DNA of 51,027 nt. Source: Candidatus Borkfalkia faecavium. Lineage in GTDB: Bacteria > Bacillota > Clostridia > Christensenellales > Borkfalkiaceae. The stretch lies in NCBI GenBank assembly GCA_019114755.1, contig DXEW01000029.1:112443-163469 (forward strand), written 5' to 3'. The translations under genes and the position numbers were made by a program. The notes under the pieces are model-generated. The model searched no databases. It was not told where the DNA came from and saw only the letters and a program-made list of their open reading frames with translations. The stretch's first letter is position 1; the number at the start of each line of letters is the position of its first letter. Positions 16,605 through 24,703 of this stretch are shown here, in pieces.

Positions 16605-17762
16605 ATGCCTGAAATACTCAAGCTGAACGAGATCAGCGAAGTCGCAAATAAAGAATTCCCCGAAAGCTACGTCTTTTCCAAAGAGGTAAAAGACCCCGAA
16701 GGCATCATGCTGCGCAGCTTCAACATGCACGAATACCCGCTGGGAGAAAAGCTCCTCGCGGTGGCGCGTGCGGGCGCGGGCACCAACAACATCCCCATCC
16801 CCGCCTGCACGGAGAAGGGCATCGTCGTCTTCAACACCCCCGGTGCCAACGCCAACGCCGTCAAAGAGCTGGTCATCTGCGAGCTCTTCCTCGGCGGCCG
16901 CAAGATCGTGGACGCCATCGAATGGGTCAAGACGCTCAAGGGCACCGAGGGCATCTCCAAGGCGGTGGAAAAGGGCAAGTCTTCCTTCGTCGGCCATGAA
17001 GTGCTGGGCAAGACGCTGGGCGTCATCGGCCTGGGCGCCATCGGCGTGATGGTGGCAAACACCGCCGTGGAGCTGGGCATGAACGTCATCGGCTACGACC
17101 CGTACCTCTCCATCAGCGGCGCGCTGCACCTGGATAACCGCGTGCACATGGCGGACCTGCCCGCCCTGCTGCAGAAGGCGGACTTTGTGACCGTACACGT
17201 CCCCCTGACCCCCTCTACCGAGCGCATGTTCAACGCCGAAAACATCGCCAAGATGAAGGACGGGAGCGTGCTCATCAACAACTCGCGCGGCGAGCTGGTG
17301 GACACCGACGCCGTGCTGGAAGCCCTGGAAAGCGGCAAGCTGGAGCGCTACATCACCGACTTCCCCGCCGATAAGCTCATCGGCGCCAAAAACTGCATCT
17401 GCGTGCCCCACCTGGGCGCGAGCACGCCCGAGGCGGAAGACAACTGCGCCGCCATGGCCGCCCGCGAGCTGGTGGACTACATCGAGAACGGCAACATCAC
17501 CCACAGCGTCAACTACCCCGACGTCTGCGCGCCCCGTTCCAGCGTCTGCCGCATCACCGTCATGCACGAGAACGTGAAGGAAGTCATCTCCAAGATCACC
17601 TCGCTCATCTCGGCGGGCGGCATCAACATCGCCAACCTCCTGGATAAGTCGAAGGGCAACACCGCCTATATGCTGCTCGATCTGGACGACATCCCCGACG
17701 ATTCCGTCATCGAAAAGATCAAGGCGATGGAAAGCGTTTCGCGCGTGCGCGTGTTCTGCTGA
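16605..17762 (+). CDS. serA: D-3-phosphoglycerate dehydrogenase with C-terminal ACT domain
   Basis: A 385-residue NAD-dependent dehydrogenase for the first committed step of serine synthesis. The substrate domain is split around a Rossmann domain with GLGAIG at 142-147; the catalytic Arg is in NNSRGELV, the Glu region follows, and the catalytic His is in PHLGASTPEAE. Residues about 313-385 form an ACT domain, suggesting feedback control by serine. This is the short SerA type lacking the intervening ASB domain. AGGAGG precedes the ATG. The serC-serA order and terminator define a two-gene serine operon; serB is not in the window. Confidence 0.95.
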   Translation: MPEILKLNEISEVANKEFPESYVFSKEVKDPEGIMLRSFNMHEYPLGEKLLAVARAGAGTNNIPIPACTEKGIVVFNTPGANANAVKELVICELFLGGRKIVDAIEWVKTLKGTEGISKAVEKGKSSFVGHEVLGKTLGVIGLGAIGVMVANTAVELGMNVIGYDPYLSISGALHLDNRVHMADLPALLQKADFVTVHVPLTPSTERMFNAENIAKMKDGSVLINNSRGELVDTDAVLEALESGKLERYITDFPADKLIGAKNCICVPHLGASTPEAEDNCAAMAARELVDYIENGNITHSVNYPDVCAPRSSVCRITVMHENVKEVISKITSLISAGGINIANLLDKSKGNTAYMLLDLDDIPDDSVIEKIKAMESVSRVRVFC

Positions 17763-17782
17763 AAACGCCTGTAACTTGACCT

Positions 17783-17813
17783 GCCGCCGCTCCTTGGAGC
17801 GGCGGTTTTTTTA
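17783..17813 (+). terminator. terminator of serC-serA
   Basis: CCGCCGCTCC / GGAGCGGCGG stem with a short loop, followed by TTTTTTT. The rest of 17814-17990 contains further degenerate GCCGC/GCGGC pieces and no gene. Confidence 0.9.
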
Positions 17814-17991
17814 TTGTTTTGAAGTATAGCGCATGAAAGTTCTGCCGCTCCACCGGGCGGCGGCTTCTTTCTTTTAACGAAGCGGCGGGGAGCGGCGGCT
17901 TTTTGTCTTTCCCAAACAGATATTAGAGAGCGCCTTCCAAAAAAGAGCGCAGCTTACTCCGAAAAGGGCGGAAATAATTTCAAAACCATGA

Positions 17992-18056
17992 TTCCAAGCA
18001 CCTTGGAACCATTCCGACTTTTTCAGGTTGCTTTTTCTTCCCCTTTCTGCTACAAT
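17992..18056 (+). promoter_or_regulatory. promoter of the XRE gene with upstream operator-like palindrome
   Basis: A perfect palindrome TTCCAAG-CAC-CTTGGAA (17992-18008) lies 19 bp upstream of a -35 TTGCTT (18028-18033), 17-bp spacer and -10 TACAAT (18051-18056). The position suggests binding by the encoded XRE regulator or an activator. Confidence 0.7.
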
Positions 18057-18111
18057 AAAGCTGCAAATGCGGCGGGGAATACCGCCCTGCCATAGAACGG
18101 AGGCTAATAAG

Positions 18112-19101
18112 ATGACTAAGATAAGTATGGGTGAATTTATCAGCGTACAGCGCAAAGCCAAGGGGATGACGCAGCAGCAGGTGGCGGACGAACTGGGCGT
18201 TTCCAACAAGACGGTGAGCAGCTGGGAGACGGGCGCATCCTGCCCGGACATCTCCCTCATCCCCGCCATCGCCGACCTGTTCGGCGTGACCTGCGACGAG
18301 ATCTTGCGCGCGGAGCGCGTGCCGCCCGCAGAGCCGGAAGACGTTTCGGCACGGCAGCGCGAACACGCCCTGCGCTATGCCCTGACGCGGCGCAGGAGCA
18401 ACGCCGTGCTGTGCGGCTGGATCTCTGCGGGCTTGAGCGCCGTGGGGCTGATCGTGACGCTGATCGTCGCCTTTGCCGCCTCGAACAGCCTCATCGCCTT
18501 TTTGGTGGGACTGATCTTCCTCATCGCCTCGCTGCTGGTGACGCTGATCGCCTGCTCCCGCGCCATGCTGATGACGCAGCAGGAGTCCGTCGAGGGCGCG
18601 CCGCTGGACGAATTCCGCCGCGAACTGTTCTCCATCCGCATGCGGGCGATCGTCCTGAATTTGGCCGTCTTCGGCTTCATCCTGCCCCACCTGTTGATGG
18701 TGCTCATCTACCGCTCCAACGGCGACCTCGTGCACTTTACCGACGTCGCCCTGTCCGTGCCCTATGCCTTTTTATACGGCGCCGTCTGCTGTGCGGCGAT
18801 TCTGCTGCTGTGCTTCCCCCTCTACCTGATCGCCAAGGGCAACTGCAAGGCGTTCGACGAGCGGGCGCGCAAGCTGGCGTTTTGGAACTTGCGCCACGGG
18901 TGCCTGCTGGGGCTTTCCTTCCTCGTCCTCTCCTTCGGCATCATCACGGGGTGCGTCGTGCTGACGGTCACCTTTTCCATCCATGCCGCCGTCACGACGA
19001 TCGCCGCCATCCTCGTGGAAGGGGCGCTGCTGGCGGGGACCATCTGGCTGTATATCCGCGCGCGCAGGCAGTACATCGCCAAACAACAGCGGACTATGTG
19101 A
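18112..19101 (+). CDS. membrane-anchored XRE-family transcriptional regulator
   Basis: A 329-residue protein. Residues 5-62 form a Cro/CI helix-turn-helix (SVQRKAKGMTQQQVADELGVSNKTVSSWETG), followed by a linker. Then come about six hydrophobic segments in three pairs, separated by charged loops, from about residue 100 to 320. This DNA-binding-plus-membrane layout is common in Clostridia and usually senses an envelope or small-molecule signal, but no ligand domain is recognisable. The start at ATG 18112 has GGAGG upstream; the HTH begins right after it. A palindrome upstream of its promoter suggests autoregulation. The stop overlaps a dispersed repeat. Confidence 0.85.
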   Translation: MTKISMGEFISVQRKAKGMTQQQVADELGVSNKTVSSWETGASCPDISLIPAIADLFGVTCDEILRAERVPPAEPEDVSARQREHALRYALTRRRSNAVLCGWISAGLSAVGLIVTLIVAFAASNSLIAFLVGLIFLIASLLVTLIACSRAMLMTQQESVEGAPLDEFRRELFSIRMRAIVLNLAVFGFILPHLLMVLIYRSNGDLVHFTDVALSVPYAFLYGAVCCAAILLLCFPLYLIAKGNCKAFDERARKLAFWNLRHGCLLGLSFLVLSFGIITGCVVLTVTFSIHAAVTTIAAILVEGALLAGTIWLYIRARRQYIAKQQRTM

Positions 19102-19152
19102 GGCATAGTACTTCGCAAACGATTTGATCTTGCACGATATCCGCCGTTTTTA
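19095..19152 (+). repeat. dispersed dyad element, copy 4 (full length)
   Basis: The head TATGTGAGGCATAGTACT contains the TGA stop of the XRE gene; it is followed by GCAAACGA, TTTGATCTTGC, ATATCCGCCG and TTTTTA. It is the best partner of the copy at 10256-10314. Confidence 0.7.
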
Positions 19153-19168
19153 CCCACCGGCGCGTGAA

Positions 19169-19200
19169 AAGCGGGCAGGCACATGGTGCCTGCCCGCTTC
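19169..19200 (-). terminator. terminator between the convergent XRE and lipoprotein genes
   Basis: Perfect 12-bp stem GCGGGCAGGCAC / GTGCCTGCCCGC with a 3-nt loop; on the minus strand it continues into TTTTC. Confidence 0.7.
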
Positions 19201-19217
19201 CCTACGCATTGCCGTTT

Positions 19218-20192
19218 TTATAAGATGCCGCCTTCGGGATAGGTATCGAGATCGCCGGGGAGATCGACGGAGACGTCGCCCGCTTCCAATGCGGCGGACG
19301 CCTTGCAGCGGAAGGAGATGTCTTTCCCCTCTTCGATATACTCGCCCGTCGCCATGTCGAAGGTGGCGGCGGCGACGGTGGCTTCAAAGTCTGCCTTGAC
19401 GCTGAGAGAGGTGAACTGCCCTTCTCCGTCTACCACTAAAAACACCTGTACCGCCGCGCCCGCGCCGATGCGCAGGTCGAGCGTACTTGCGTCGACGGGA
19501 TAGATGCTGCCCAGCACCTCGCGCAGCAGTTCTTCCAGCGCCGCCGTGGAGAAGGAAGCGCGCACCTTGACGCCGTCGGAATCGTCGATGGCGATGTCTG
19601 CGCCGCTCTCTGCCAGCGCGTTCAGAAGCGAGGCGAAATCGGCTTCCGCTGCGCCCGGGATCTGCGGCAGCGACGGAATGCCGAGATCGAGCGGGATCTT
19701 CTTTTTATAGCTGCTCGAATCGGCAGCCCCGCCTGCTGACGCCTCGGCGCCGATATCCAGATACAGGTTTTCGCCGTCTATGTACACGTTTGCCCGCGCC
19801 GCGGCGTCGGCAGCGGCGTCGTCCGCCAGCGACCCGTGCGCTTCGGCGGAATTTTTACACGCCAGCAAAAAGATCAGCTCGTCTTGTTCGCTCGCGCCAA
19901 TGCTCAGCTGCATCTCCGAGCGCGCCTCCGCTTCCAGCGAAGCGCTGCCCTGCTCTGCCGTCACAGACGCTTCCGCCCGCGCCTTGGCGCCGAACGACCA
20001 GCCCTCGGCAGAGGTATCGCCCAGCGGACTTTCCGCCCCCACCGCCTCTAACGCCTGCACCGCCTCCTGCACGGTCACGCTGCGGTAATCGCCGGGGACG
20101 CTGCCGTCGCTCTGTACGCCGCCGCAGGCCGAAAGGGCTGCAAGCACGCCGACGAGCAGCAGGCAGGTGAGTGCCGTCCACAATTTTTTCAT
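19218..20192 (-). CDS. putative lipoprotein, function unknown
   Basis: A 324-residue exported lipoprotein. The first 22 residues form a type II signal (MKKLWTALTC... to LAALSAC) with lipobox Cys23. The mature part contains alternating beta-rich segments such as ANVYIDGENLYLDIG, KVRASFSTAAL and DLRIGAGAAVQVFLVVDGEG, resembling LolA/LppX-like or DUF6612-like lipid-binding lipoproteins of Gram-positives, but I do not claim the family. It is rich in Ala, Ser and Asp. The start is supported by AAGGAGG; the frame extends upstream to 20225. It has its own consensus promoter and is monocistronic. Confidence 0.8.
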   Translation of the reverse strand: MKKLWTALTCLLLVGVLAALSACGGVQSDGSVPGDYRSVTVQEAVQALEAVGAESPLGDTSAEGWSFGAKARAEASVTAEQGSASLEAEARSEMQLSIGASEQDELIFLLACKNSAEAHGSLADDAAADAAARANVYIDGENLYLDIGAEASAGGAADSSSYKKKIPLDLGIPSLPQIPGAAEADFASLLNALAESGADIAIDDSDGVKVRASFSTAALEELLREVLGSIYPVDASTLDLRIGAGAAVQVFLVVDGEGQFTSLSVKADFEATVAAATFDMATGEYIEEGKDISFRCKASAALEAGDVSVDLPGDLDTYPEGGIL

Positions 20193-20263
20193 ACATTCCT
20201 CCTTTCCCGCCGATACTCCCTCCAAAGAAAAATTTATCGACAGGTGTTGATTATCTTGCCTAT

Positions 20264-20292
20264 ATTATACCATAAAAGGGGCGATTTGTCAA
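20264..20292 (-). promoter_or_regulatory. sigma-A-type promoter of the lipoprotein gene
   Basis: Minus strand -35 TTGACA (20287-20292), 17-bp spacer, -10 TATAAT (20264-20269). It matches both consensus hexamers exactly. Confidence 0.88.
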
Positions 20293-20310
20293 TATACATT
20301 TACAAAATTC

Positions 20311-20420
20311 TATGCAGCAAAATGCCGCCCCATGCGGAGGCGGCGCAGAACGGAAAACTCTACCATCCAACGGGTTTCAAAGCCATAGAAAATGCCGCCC
20401 CTGTTCAGGAGCGGCATCGG
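20311..20420 (-). terminator. tandem terminators of the lysyl-tRNA synthetase gene
   Basis: On the minus strand ATGCCGCTCC / GGGGCGGCAT plus TTTCT (20389-20418) is a good intrinsic terminator. About 40 bp further, GCCGCCTCCGCATGGGGCGGC plus ATTTTG (20318-20345) is a second one. Both share the string AAAATGCCGCCCC on the plus strand. Confidence 0.75.
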
Positions 20421-20449
20421 ATGGCGCTTTCTATGCGCCAAATGCGTTT

Positions 20450-22480
20450 TCAGTGCACGAGCGAGCCGATCTCGGCGTCGTCGGCGGCGAAGAGCACGCG
20501 GCAGGCGCCGTCCGAATTGGTGGAGGCGAGCAGCATGCCGTTGGAATATTCGTTGCCGAACTTGTGCGGCTGCAGGTTGACCAGCACGACGATCTTTTTG
20601 CCCACGAGCATATCCGGCTCGTATTGGTCAGCGATGGACGAGACGATGACGCGCTCGCCGGCGCCGTCGTGCAGGGTGAGCTTCATCAGCTTGTTGGTCT
20701 TGCGCATGGGCTTGGCGGAGAGCACCTTGCAGACGCGGATGTCGCAGGCGTCGAACGCCTCGATGCCGATCGTCTGCTTGAAGGGCGCGGCTTCGGGCAC
20801 GAACTTGTCTTCGGCGGGGGCTGCGGGCGCCTCTTTCGCCTCTACGGGCGCGGGCTCTTCCTCTTTGGCGTCGGGGTCTTCCGATTCGGGCAGAGAGAAG
20901 TCGAGCAGGCGCAGGTAGCGGTCGGCGTCGACGGCGAAGAGGTACAGGTACAGGCGCGGCCCGCGGTCACGGCCCAAAATCAGGTTATACACGTCTTGGA
21001 AAAACTTGCTCTGCACCTGTTTGAGGGCGTTTTTGTCTTCCGCCTTGTCGGGGAACACCTGCTTGGGGATGGCGTACAACTCCGACTGCAGCGAATCGAG
21101 GGTGTAGCCGCCCGCGGCGATGTAGTCGTGCAGGGCGCGGACGCAGGCGCGCTCGGGCTCTGCCATGGTGCGCCAGTACTTCCAGTTGCGCTTTTTGAGG
21201 ATGATGTACTCGCTTTCGGGCGAGCAGGTCTTGAGCCAGAACTTCGCCTTTTCAAACAATTCCGAAAACTCCTCTTTTGTGTACGGCGTTCCGATCTTTT
21301 GGAACAGCTTTTCCATCATGTCGGGATTGAAATCGACGACGCTGCCCAGGTCCACCAGCTGGCTCATGGGCACGGGGACGAAGTTGCGCCCGGCGATGAG
21401 GCTGTTTTCGATGATGCGCTTTGTGTTCTCGTCGGCGGTGCCGGCGCGGACGGCGCCGACCATCTTTCCAAATTCAAAATACTGGCGCAGGATCTCGTCG
21501 CTGAGGCAGAAGTCGAACGCCTTGAGCGGCTCCGTCTTGGCGTACAGCCACAAGATCATTTCCGGCGGGTACAGCTTCAAGAGGAAATCGGGCGTCATGT
21601 TGAGGCCGGAAGAGCCGGACATTTTGCCCACGCTCCCCTTGATGCCGATAAACTCGTACCCCTGGAAGAGGGGCGGGTCGTAGCCGAAGACCTGTTTTGA
21701 AATGTCTTTGGCGGTGTCGTAACTGCCGTTTTTGGAGGCGTGGTCTTTACCGCCCGGCTCGAAATCGACCCCTTCCGCCTTCCAGCGCATAGGCCAGTCT
21801 ATCTTCCATTGCAGCTTGCAGTTGAAGTCTTTGGTGAAGTCGAAATCGCCCTCGTGCCCGCACTCGCACACATAGTGCGCCTTGGTGCAGTCTTCCGAGA
21901 GGGAGACGATCTTGGTGCTGTCTTTATGGCAGTGCGGGCAGAAGATGCTGACGGGGTAATAATTTTTGCGCTCTTCTTCCGTCGCATCCTGCGTGCGGTG
22001 ACTGTCTAAGATGGAAAAGATCTTGTCGCGGTTTTTGAGGGCGAAGATGATATATTCCGCATACCTGCCCGAACGGTATTCCTTGGCCTGATAGCGGTAT
22101 TCCATCTGGATGCCGAAGCGCTCGACGGAGACCATGAACTCCTTTTCAAAGTGGGCGGCGTACGACTCCTCTTTGCCGAAGGGGTCGGGGATGTCTACAT
22201 ACGGGCAGCCGATGTACTGCTCGAACGAGTTGTTGCCGAGGTAGTCGGAGACGTTTTTCGGCACCTTGCGCAGGCGGTCGAACTCGTCCCACGAAAAGAG
22301 CAATTTTGCCTTCTTCCCCTTCTTTTGCAGCGCCCTGCACACGAAATAGCTGGTGGCTATATCGCGGAAGTTGCCGATGTGCACCGAGCCGGAGGGGGAA
22401 ATGCCGGCGGCGCAGACGTATTCTTCTTTATCCGGCTTTCTGCGGATGATCTCGTCAGCCAATTGATCTGCCCAATACAT
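20450..22480 (-). CDS. lysS: class I lysyl-tRNA synthetase fused to a C-terminal tRNA-binding (EMAP-II/Trbp111-like) domain
   Basis: A 676-residue protein. Residues 1 to about 530 are a class I LysRS, the archaeal/spirochaete type: HIGN at 34-37, KMSGS at 286-290, zinc-binding pairs CPHC (181-184) and CECG (206-209), and the DHASKNGSYDTAKDI stretch. A Glu/Ala/Pro linker (about 535-565) joins an OB-fold domain (568-676; IEAFDACDIRVCKVL...ERVIVSSIA...VVLVNLQPHKFGNEYSNGMLLA) like the C-terminal domain of dimeric MetRS. It charges tRNA-Lys; the extra domain probably adds tRNA affinity or dimerisation. The start is ATG 22480 with GGAG 8 nt upstream. Its own promoter and terminators make it monocistronic. 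Confidence 0.93.
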   Translation of the reverse strand: MYWADQLADEIIRRKPDKEEYVCAAGISPSGSVHIGNFRDIATSYFVCRALQKKGKKAKLLFSWDEFDRLRKVPKNVSDYLGNNSFEQYIGCPYVDIPDPFGKEESYAAHFEKEFMVSVERFGIQMEYRYQAKEYRSGRYAEYIIFALKNRDKIFSILDSHRTQDATEEERKNYYPVSIFCPHCHKDSTKIVSLSEDCTKAHYVCECGHEGDFDFTKDFNCKLQWKIDWPMRWKAEGVDFEPGGKDHASKNGSYDTAKDISKQVFGYDPPLFQGYEFIGIKGSVGKMSGSSGLNMTPDFLLKLYPPEMILWLYAKTEPLKAFDFCLSDEILRQYFEFGKMVGAVRAGTADENTKRIIENSLIAGRNFVPVPMSQLVDLGSVVDFNPDMMEKLFQKIGTPYTKEEFSELFEKAKFWLKTCSPESEYIILKKRNWKYWRTMAEPERACVRALHDYIAAGGYTLDSLQSELYAIPKQVFPDKAEDKNALKQVQSKFFQDVYNLILGRDRGPRLYLYLFAVDADRYLRLLDFSLPESEDPDAKEEEPAPVEAKEAPAAPAEDKFVPEAAPFKQTIGIEAFDACDIRVCKVLSAKPMRKTNKLMKLTLHDGAGERVIVSSIADQYEPDMLVGKKIVVLVNLQPHKFGNEYSNGMLLASTNSDGACRVLFAADDAEIGSLVH

Positions 22481-22515
22481 AAAGTTCACTCCAAGTTCTA
22501 TTGAATATCCTTACC

Positions 22516-22544
22516 ATTATACCATATCGGGGAAATAAAATCAA
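22516..22544 (-). promoter_or_regulatory. lysyl-tRNA synthetase promoter
   Basis: Minus strand -35 TTGATT (22539-22544), 17-bp spacer, -10 TATAAT (22516-22521). No T-box-like leader is present; the leader is only about 30 nt. Confidence 0.75.
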
Positions 22545-22584
22545 ACCGACTGCGGCAAAAGTTCAAAATTGCCCGAAAAATGAT

Positions 22585-22613
22585 TATACACGGGGGCGAA
22601 TTTGTGCTATAAT
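22585..22613 (+). promoter_or_regulatory. azlCD promoter
   Basis: Extended -10 TGCTATAAT (TATAAT at 22608-22613) with a weak -35 TATACA (22585-22590), divergent from the lysyl-tRNA synthetase promoter. Confidence 0.6.
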
Positions 22614-22647
22614 AAGACGCTGAACGACTCATTTTTTGGGTGATCTT

Positions 22648-23478
22648 ATGGAATTTACAAAAGGCATCAAAGACGGGCTGCCCATCGCCCTGGGGTATGT
22701 GCCCGTCGCGTTCGCGTACGCCGTGGGGGCGGTGGACCGGGGCTTTCCGCTGTGGTTCCCCATCCTCATTTCCGCCAGCAACTTTACGGGCACGGGGCAG
22801 TTTGCCGGCACCAACCTCATCGCCGCGGGCGCGAGCCTGGCGGTGCTGTTTGCCACCATGCTCGTCATCAATATCCGCTATGCGCTGATGTCGCTGTCGC
22901 TGTCGCAGAAGATGGAGGGCTTCCCGCTGTGGCAGCGCGCCGTCATCGCCTTCGGGGTAACGGACGAAAACTTTGCCGTCGCCATCCGCCGCCCGCAGAA
23001 GCTGACCTTCCCCTACCTGATGGGGCTGATGAGCTGCTCTTTCTGCGGCTGGGTGGGCGGCACGGTGCTGGGCGCGGCCCTCGCGGCGATCCTCTCCTCT
23101 CTTCTCACGGGCAGCGCCGCAGCCTATTACCAGCTCGCCATGAGCGCCTTCAACATCGCCCTGTATGCGATGTTCGTCGCCATCGTCATCCCCGCCGCCC
23201 GCGAAGAGCGCAGCGTACTGCTGCTGGTGGCGCTGTCGGTGGCGGCAAGCTGCGTGTTCTACTTTGTGCCCGCCCTGCAGGCCCTCCCCGACGGGCTGGA
23301 GATCGTCATCTGCTCGATCGTCTGCACGGTCGCCGTGTCGCTGCTCTTCCCGCGCAAGGAAGAGGGTACGGATAAACAGGAAGAAACGCCTGGCGCGGAA
23401 AAGGCGGAAGGTGCGCCGGGCGCGGAAAAAGCGGAAGAAGCGAAAGGTGAGCCGGGCGCGGAAGGAGGGAAGCAATGA
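22648..23478 (+). CDS. azlC: AzlC-family branched-chain amino acid exporter, large subunit
   Basis: A 276-residue membrane protein of the AzlC/YgaZ (LIV-E) family that exports branched-chain amino acids together with AzlD. Family features are GIKDGLPIALGYVPVAFAYAVGA, ASNFTGTGQFAGTNLIAAGA and NIRYALMSLSLS, and there are about seven to eight membrane segments to residue 235. The last 35 residues are hydrophilic with tandem PGAEKAE-like repeats, which is unusual for AzlC. The start at ATG 22648 has a GGTGAT site; a TTG at 22636 is less likely. It overlaps azlD by 4 bp (ATGA). Confidence 0.9.
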   Translation: MEFTKGIKDGLPIALGYVPVAFAYAVGAVDRGFPLWFPILISASNFTGTGQFAGTNLIAAGASLAVLFATMLVINIRYALMSLSLSQKMEGFPLWQRAVIAFGVTDENFAVAIRRPQKLTFPYLMGLMSCSFCGWVGGTVLGAALAAILSSLLTGSAAAYYQLAMSAFNIALYAMFVAIVIPAAREERSVLLLVALSVAASCVFYFVPALQALPDGLEIVICSIVCTVAVSLLFPRKEEGTDKQEETPGAEKAEGAPGAEKAEEAKGEPGAEGGKQ

Positions 23479-23795
23479 ATATCGCCTCTATGCTCGTCGG
23501 CGCCGCGGTGATGTTCGCCGTCACCTACCTGTGCAAGGGGCTGACGCTGCTGTGCTTCCGCAAGAATATCAAAAATACCTTCGTCAAGTCGTTTTTATAC
23601 TACCTGCCCTACAGCGTGCTGGCGGTGATGGTGTTCCCCGTCATCCTCTTTTCCACCTCCTCTATCTGGTCGGGCATCGCGGGGACGGCGGTGGCGCTGC
23701 TGCTCGCGTACTTCCGCAAGGGGCTTCTGGTGGTGGCTCTCTCTTCCATCGCCACCGTATTTGTGGTGGAACTTGCCATTATGCTGCTCGGCTGA
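23475..23795 (+). CDS. azlD: AzlD-family branched-chain amino acid exporter, small subunit
   Basis: A 106-residue hydrophobic protein with four predicted membrane segments, typical of AzlD/YgaH. The central PYSVLAVMVFPVILF segment corresponds to the family's conserved proline-containing helix. It overlaps azlC by ATGA, with GGAGG 9 nt before the start, so the two are translationally coupled and presumably form one exporter. Nothing readable follows for about 215 bp except the promoter of the next gene. Confidence 0.88.
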   Translation: MNIASMLVGAAVMFAVTYLCKGLTLLCFRKNIKNTFVKSFLYYLPYSVLAVMVFPVILFSTSSIWSGIAGTAVALLLAYFRKGLLVVALSSIATVFVVELAIMLLG

Positions 23796-23951
23796 ACGTC
23801 CTTTGCAGGTCAGGCGCCCGCCGCATTCTGTATCGGGCGCCGCGCCCGCCGTTCTCTATGCGCCTTCCCCGTGCTCGCTATGTGAACCCGCCATTGTTTG
23901 TCGACAATTTTCATTCTTTGGTAGAAGTTTGCAAAAATTTTCGCTCAACGA

Positions 23952-23980
23952 TTGATTTTTCGACGGATGTATGATAAAAT
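23952..23980 (+). promoter_or_regulatory. promoter of the 168-residue membrane protein gene
   Basis: -35 TTGATT (23952-23957), 17-bp spacer, -10 TAAAAT (23975-23980), then AAGGAGG and the ATG at 24013. Confidence 0.75.
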
Positions 23981-24012
23981 AAGGGTAAGTTTGATTTGCA
24001 AGGAGGTCAACC

Positions 24013-24519
24013 ATGGCTAAAAAAGGGGTCAAGTACTACATTCCCGGCGCGATCGCCCTCGTGTTCGGCATTGCAGCGTTCTGCATGATGTTTTTGGAAG
24101 GCGTGAAATACTCTGCCGATCTATGGCTGTTTGAAACGAGCAGCTCTTTTACGGGAGCCCAGCTCGCCTTCGGCTACTCAGAATCGGAAGGCGCGCTGAG
24201 CGTCACGGTGCTGAGCTTTAACTTTATGGCGTTCCTCGCCTTCCTGCTGCCCGTGATCGGCGGTCTCATCGCCCTGCTGTTCAAAAACGGGCTGATCACC
24301 AAGATCGTTTCGACGGCTTGCTTTGTCGTCGGCGCGGTATTCCTGTTCAGCATGGTCGGCTTCGCCCCCATCGGCATGAGCGAAGAGATGGCCGCCGGCC
24401 TGGAAAATGTCGACGCCTCCCTCGGCGTCGGCTGCATCGTCGGCGCGGTGCTCTCCATCATTGGCGCGGCGATCTGCCTGTTCAAGGGTTCCATCGCCAA
24501 GGCACTGGGCGGCGACTGA
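24013..24519 (+). CDS. hypothetical four-helix membrane protein
   Basis: A 168-residue protein with four hydrophobic segments (about residues 10-28, 65-90, 96-118 and 137-158). An outward loop at 29-62 is rich in Ser, Phe and Thr. I recognise no family or motif. The start is clear (AAGGAGGTCAACC before the ATG), and the gene has its own promoter and terminator, so it is a genuine monocistronic gene. Length and layout resemble small Clostridial membrane proteins of unknown role; nothing in the neighbourhood points to a function. Confidence 0.78.
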   Translation: MAKKGVKYYIPGAIALVFGIAAFCMMFLEGVKYSADLWLFETSSSFTGAQLAFGYSESEGALSVTVLSFNFMAFLAFLLPVIGGLIALLFKNGLITKIVSTACFVVGAVFLFSMVGFAPIGMSEEMAAGLENVDASLGVGCIVGAVLSIIGAAICLFKGSIAKALGGD

Positions 24520-24561
24520 GAAAGAGCAAAAACATTCCATCTCATTTGAAATTTGTACCGG

Positions 24562-24590
24562 AAAAGGGAGAGCTGCGGCTCTCCCCTTTC
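24562..24590 (+). terminator. terminator of the 168-residue membrane protein gene
   Basis: AAAGGGAGAGC / GCTCTCCCCTTT stem followed by CTCTTT. Confidence 0.7.
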
Positions 24591-24645
24591 TCTTTGCCCC
24601 TGCGCGGCGGGGATGCGGGCGGCGGACGACGGGCGGGCGGCATAG

Positions 24646-24682
24646 GAAAACGGCTGAGCCGCGCATTTGCGGCTCAGCCGTC
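24646..24682 (-). terminator. terminator of the amino-acid ABC importer operon
   Basis: Perfect 12-bp stem CGGCTGAGCCGC / GCGGCTCAGCCG with TTTTCC following on the minus strand, about 22 bp past the ATPase stop. Confidence 0.8.
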
Positions 24683-24703
24683 CGTTTATATTGAAATAAC
24701 CTG

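Noticed and set aside
20312-21700. 462-residue open frame antisense to lysyl-tRNA synthetase
   Set aside because: Composition is that of a codon-bias shadow, and it runs through two terminators.
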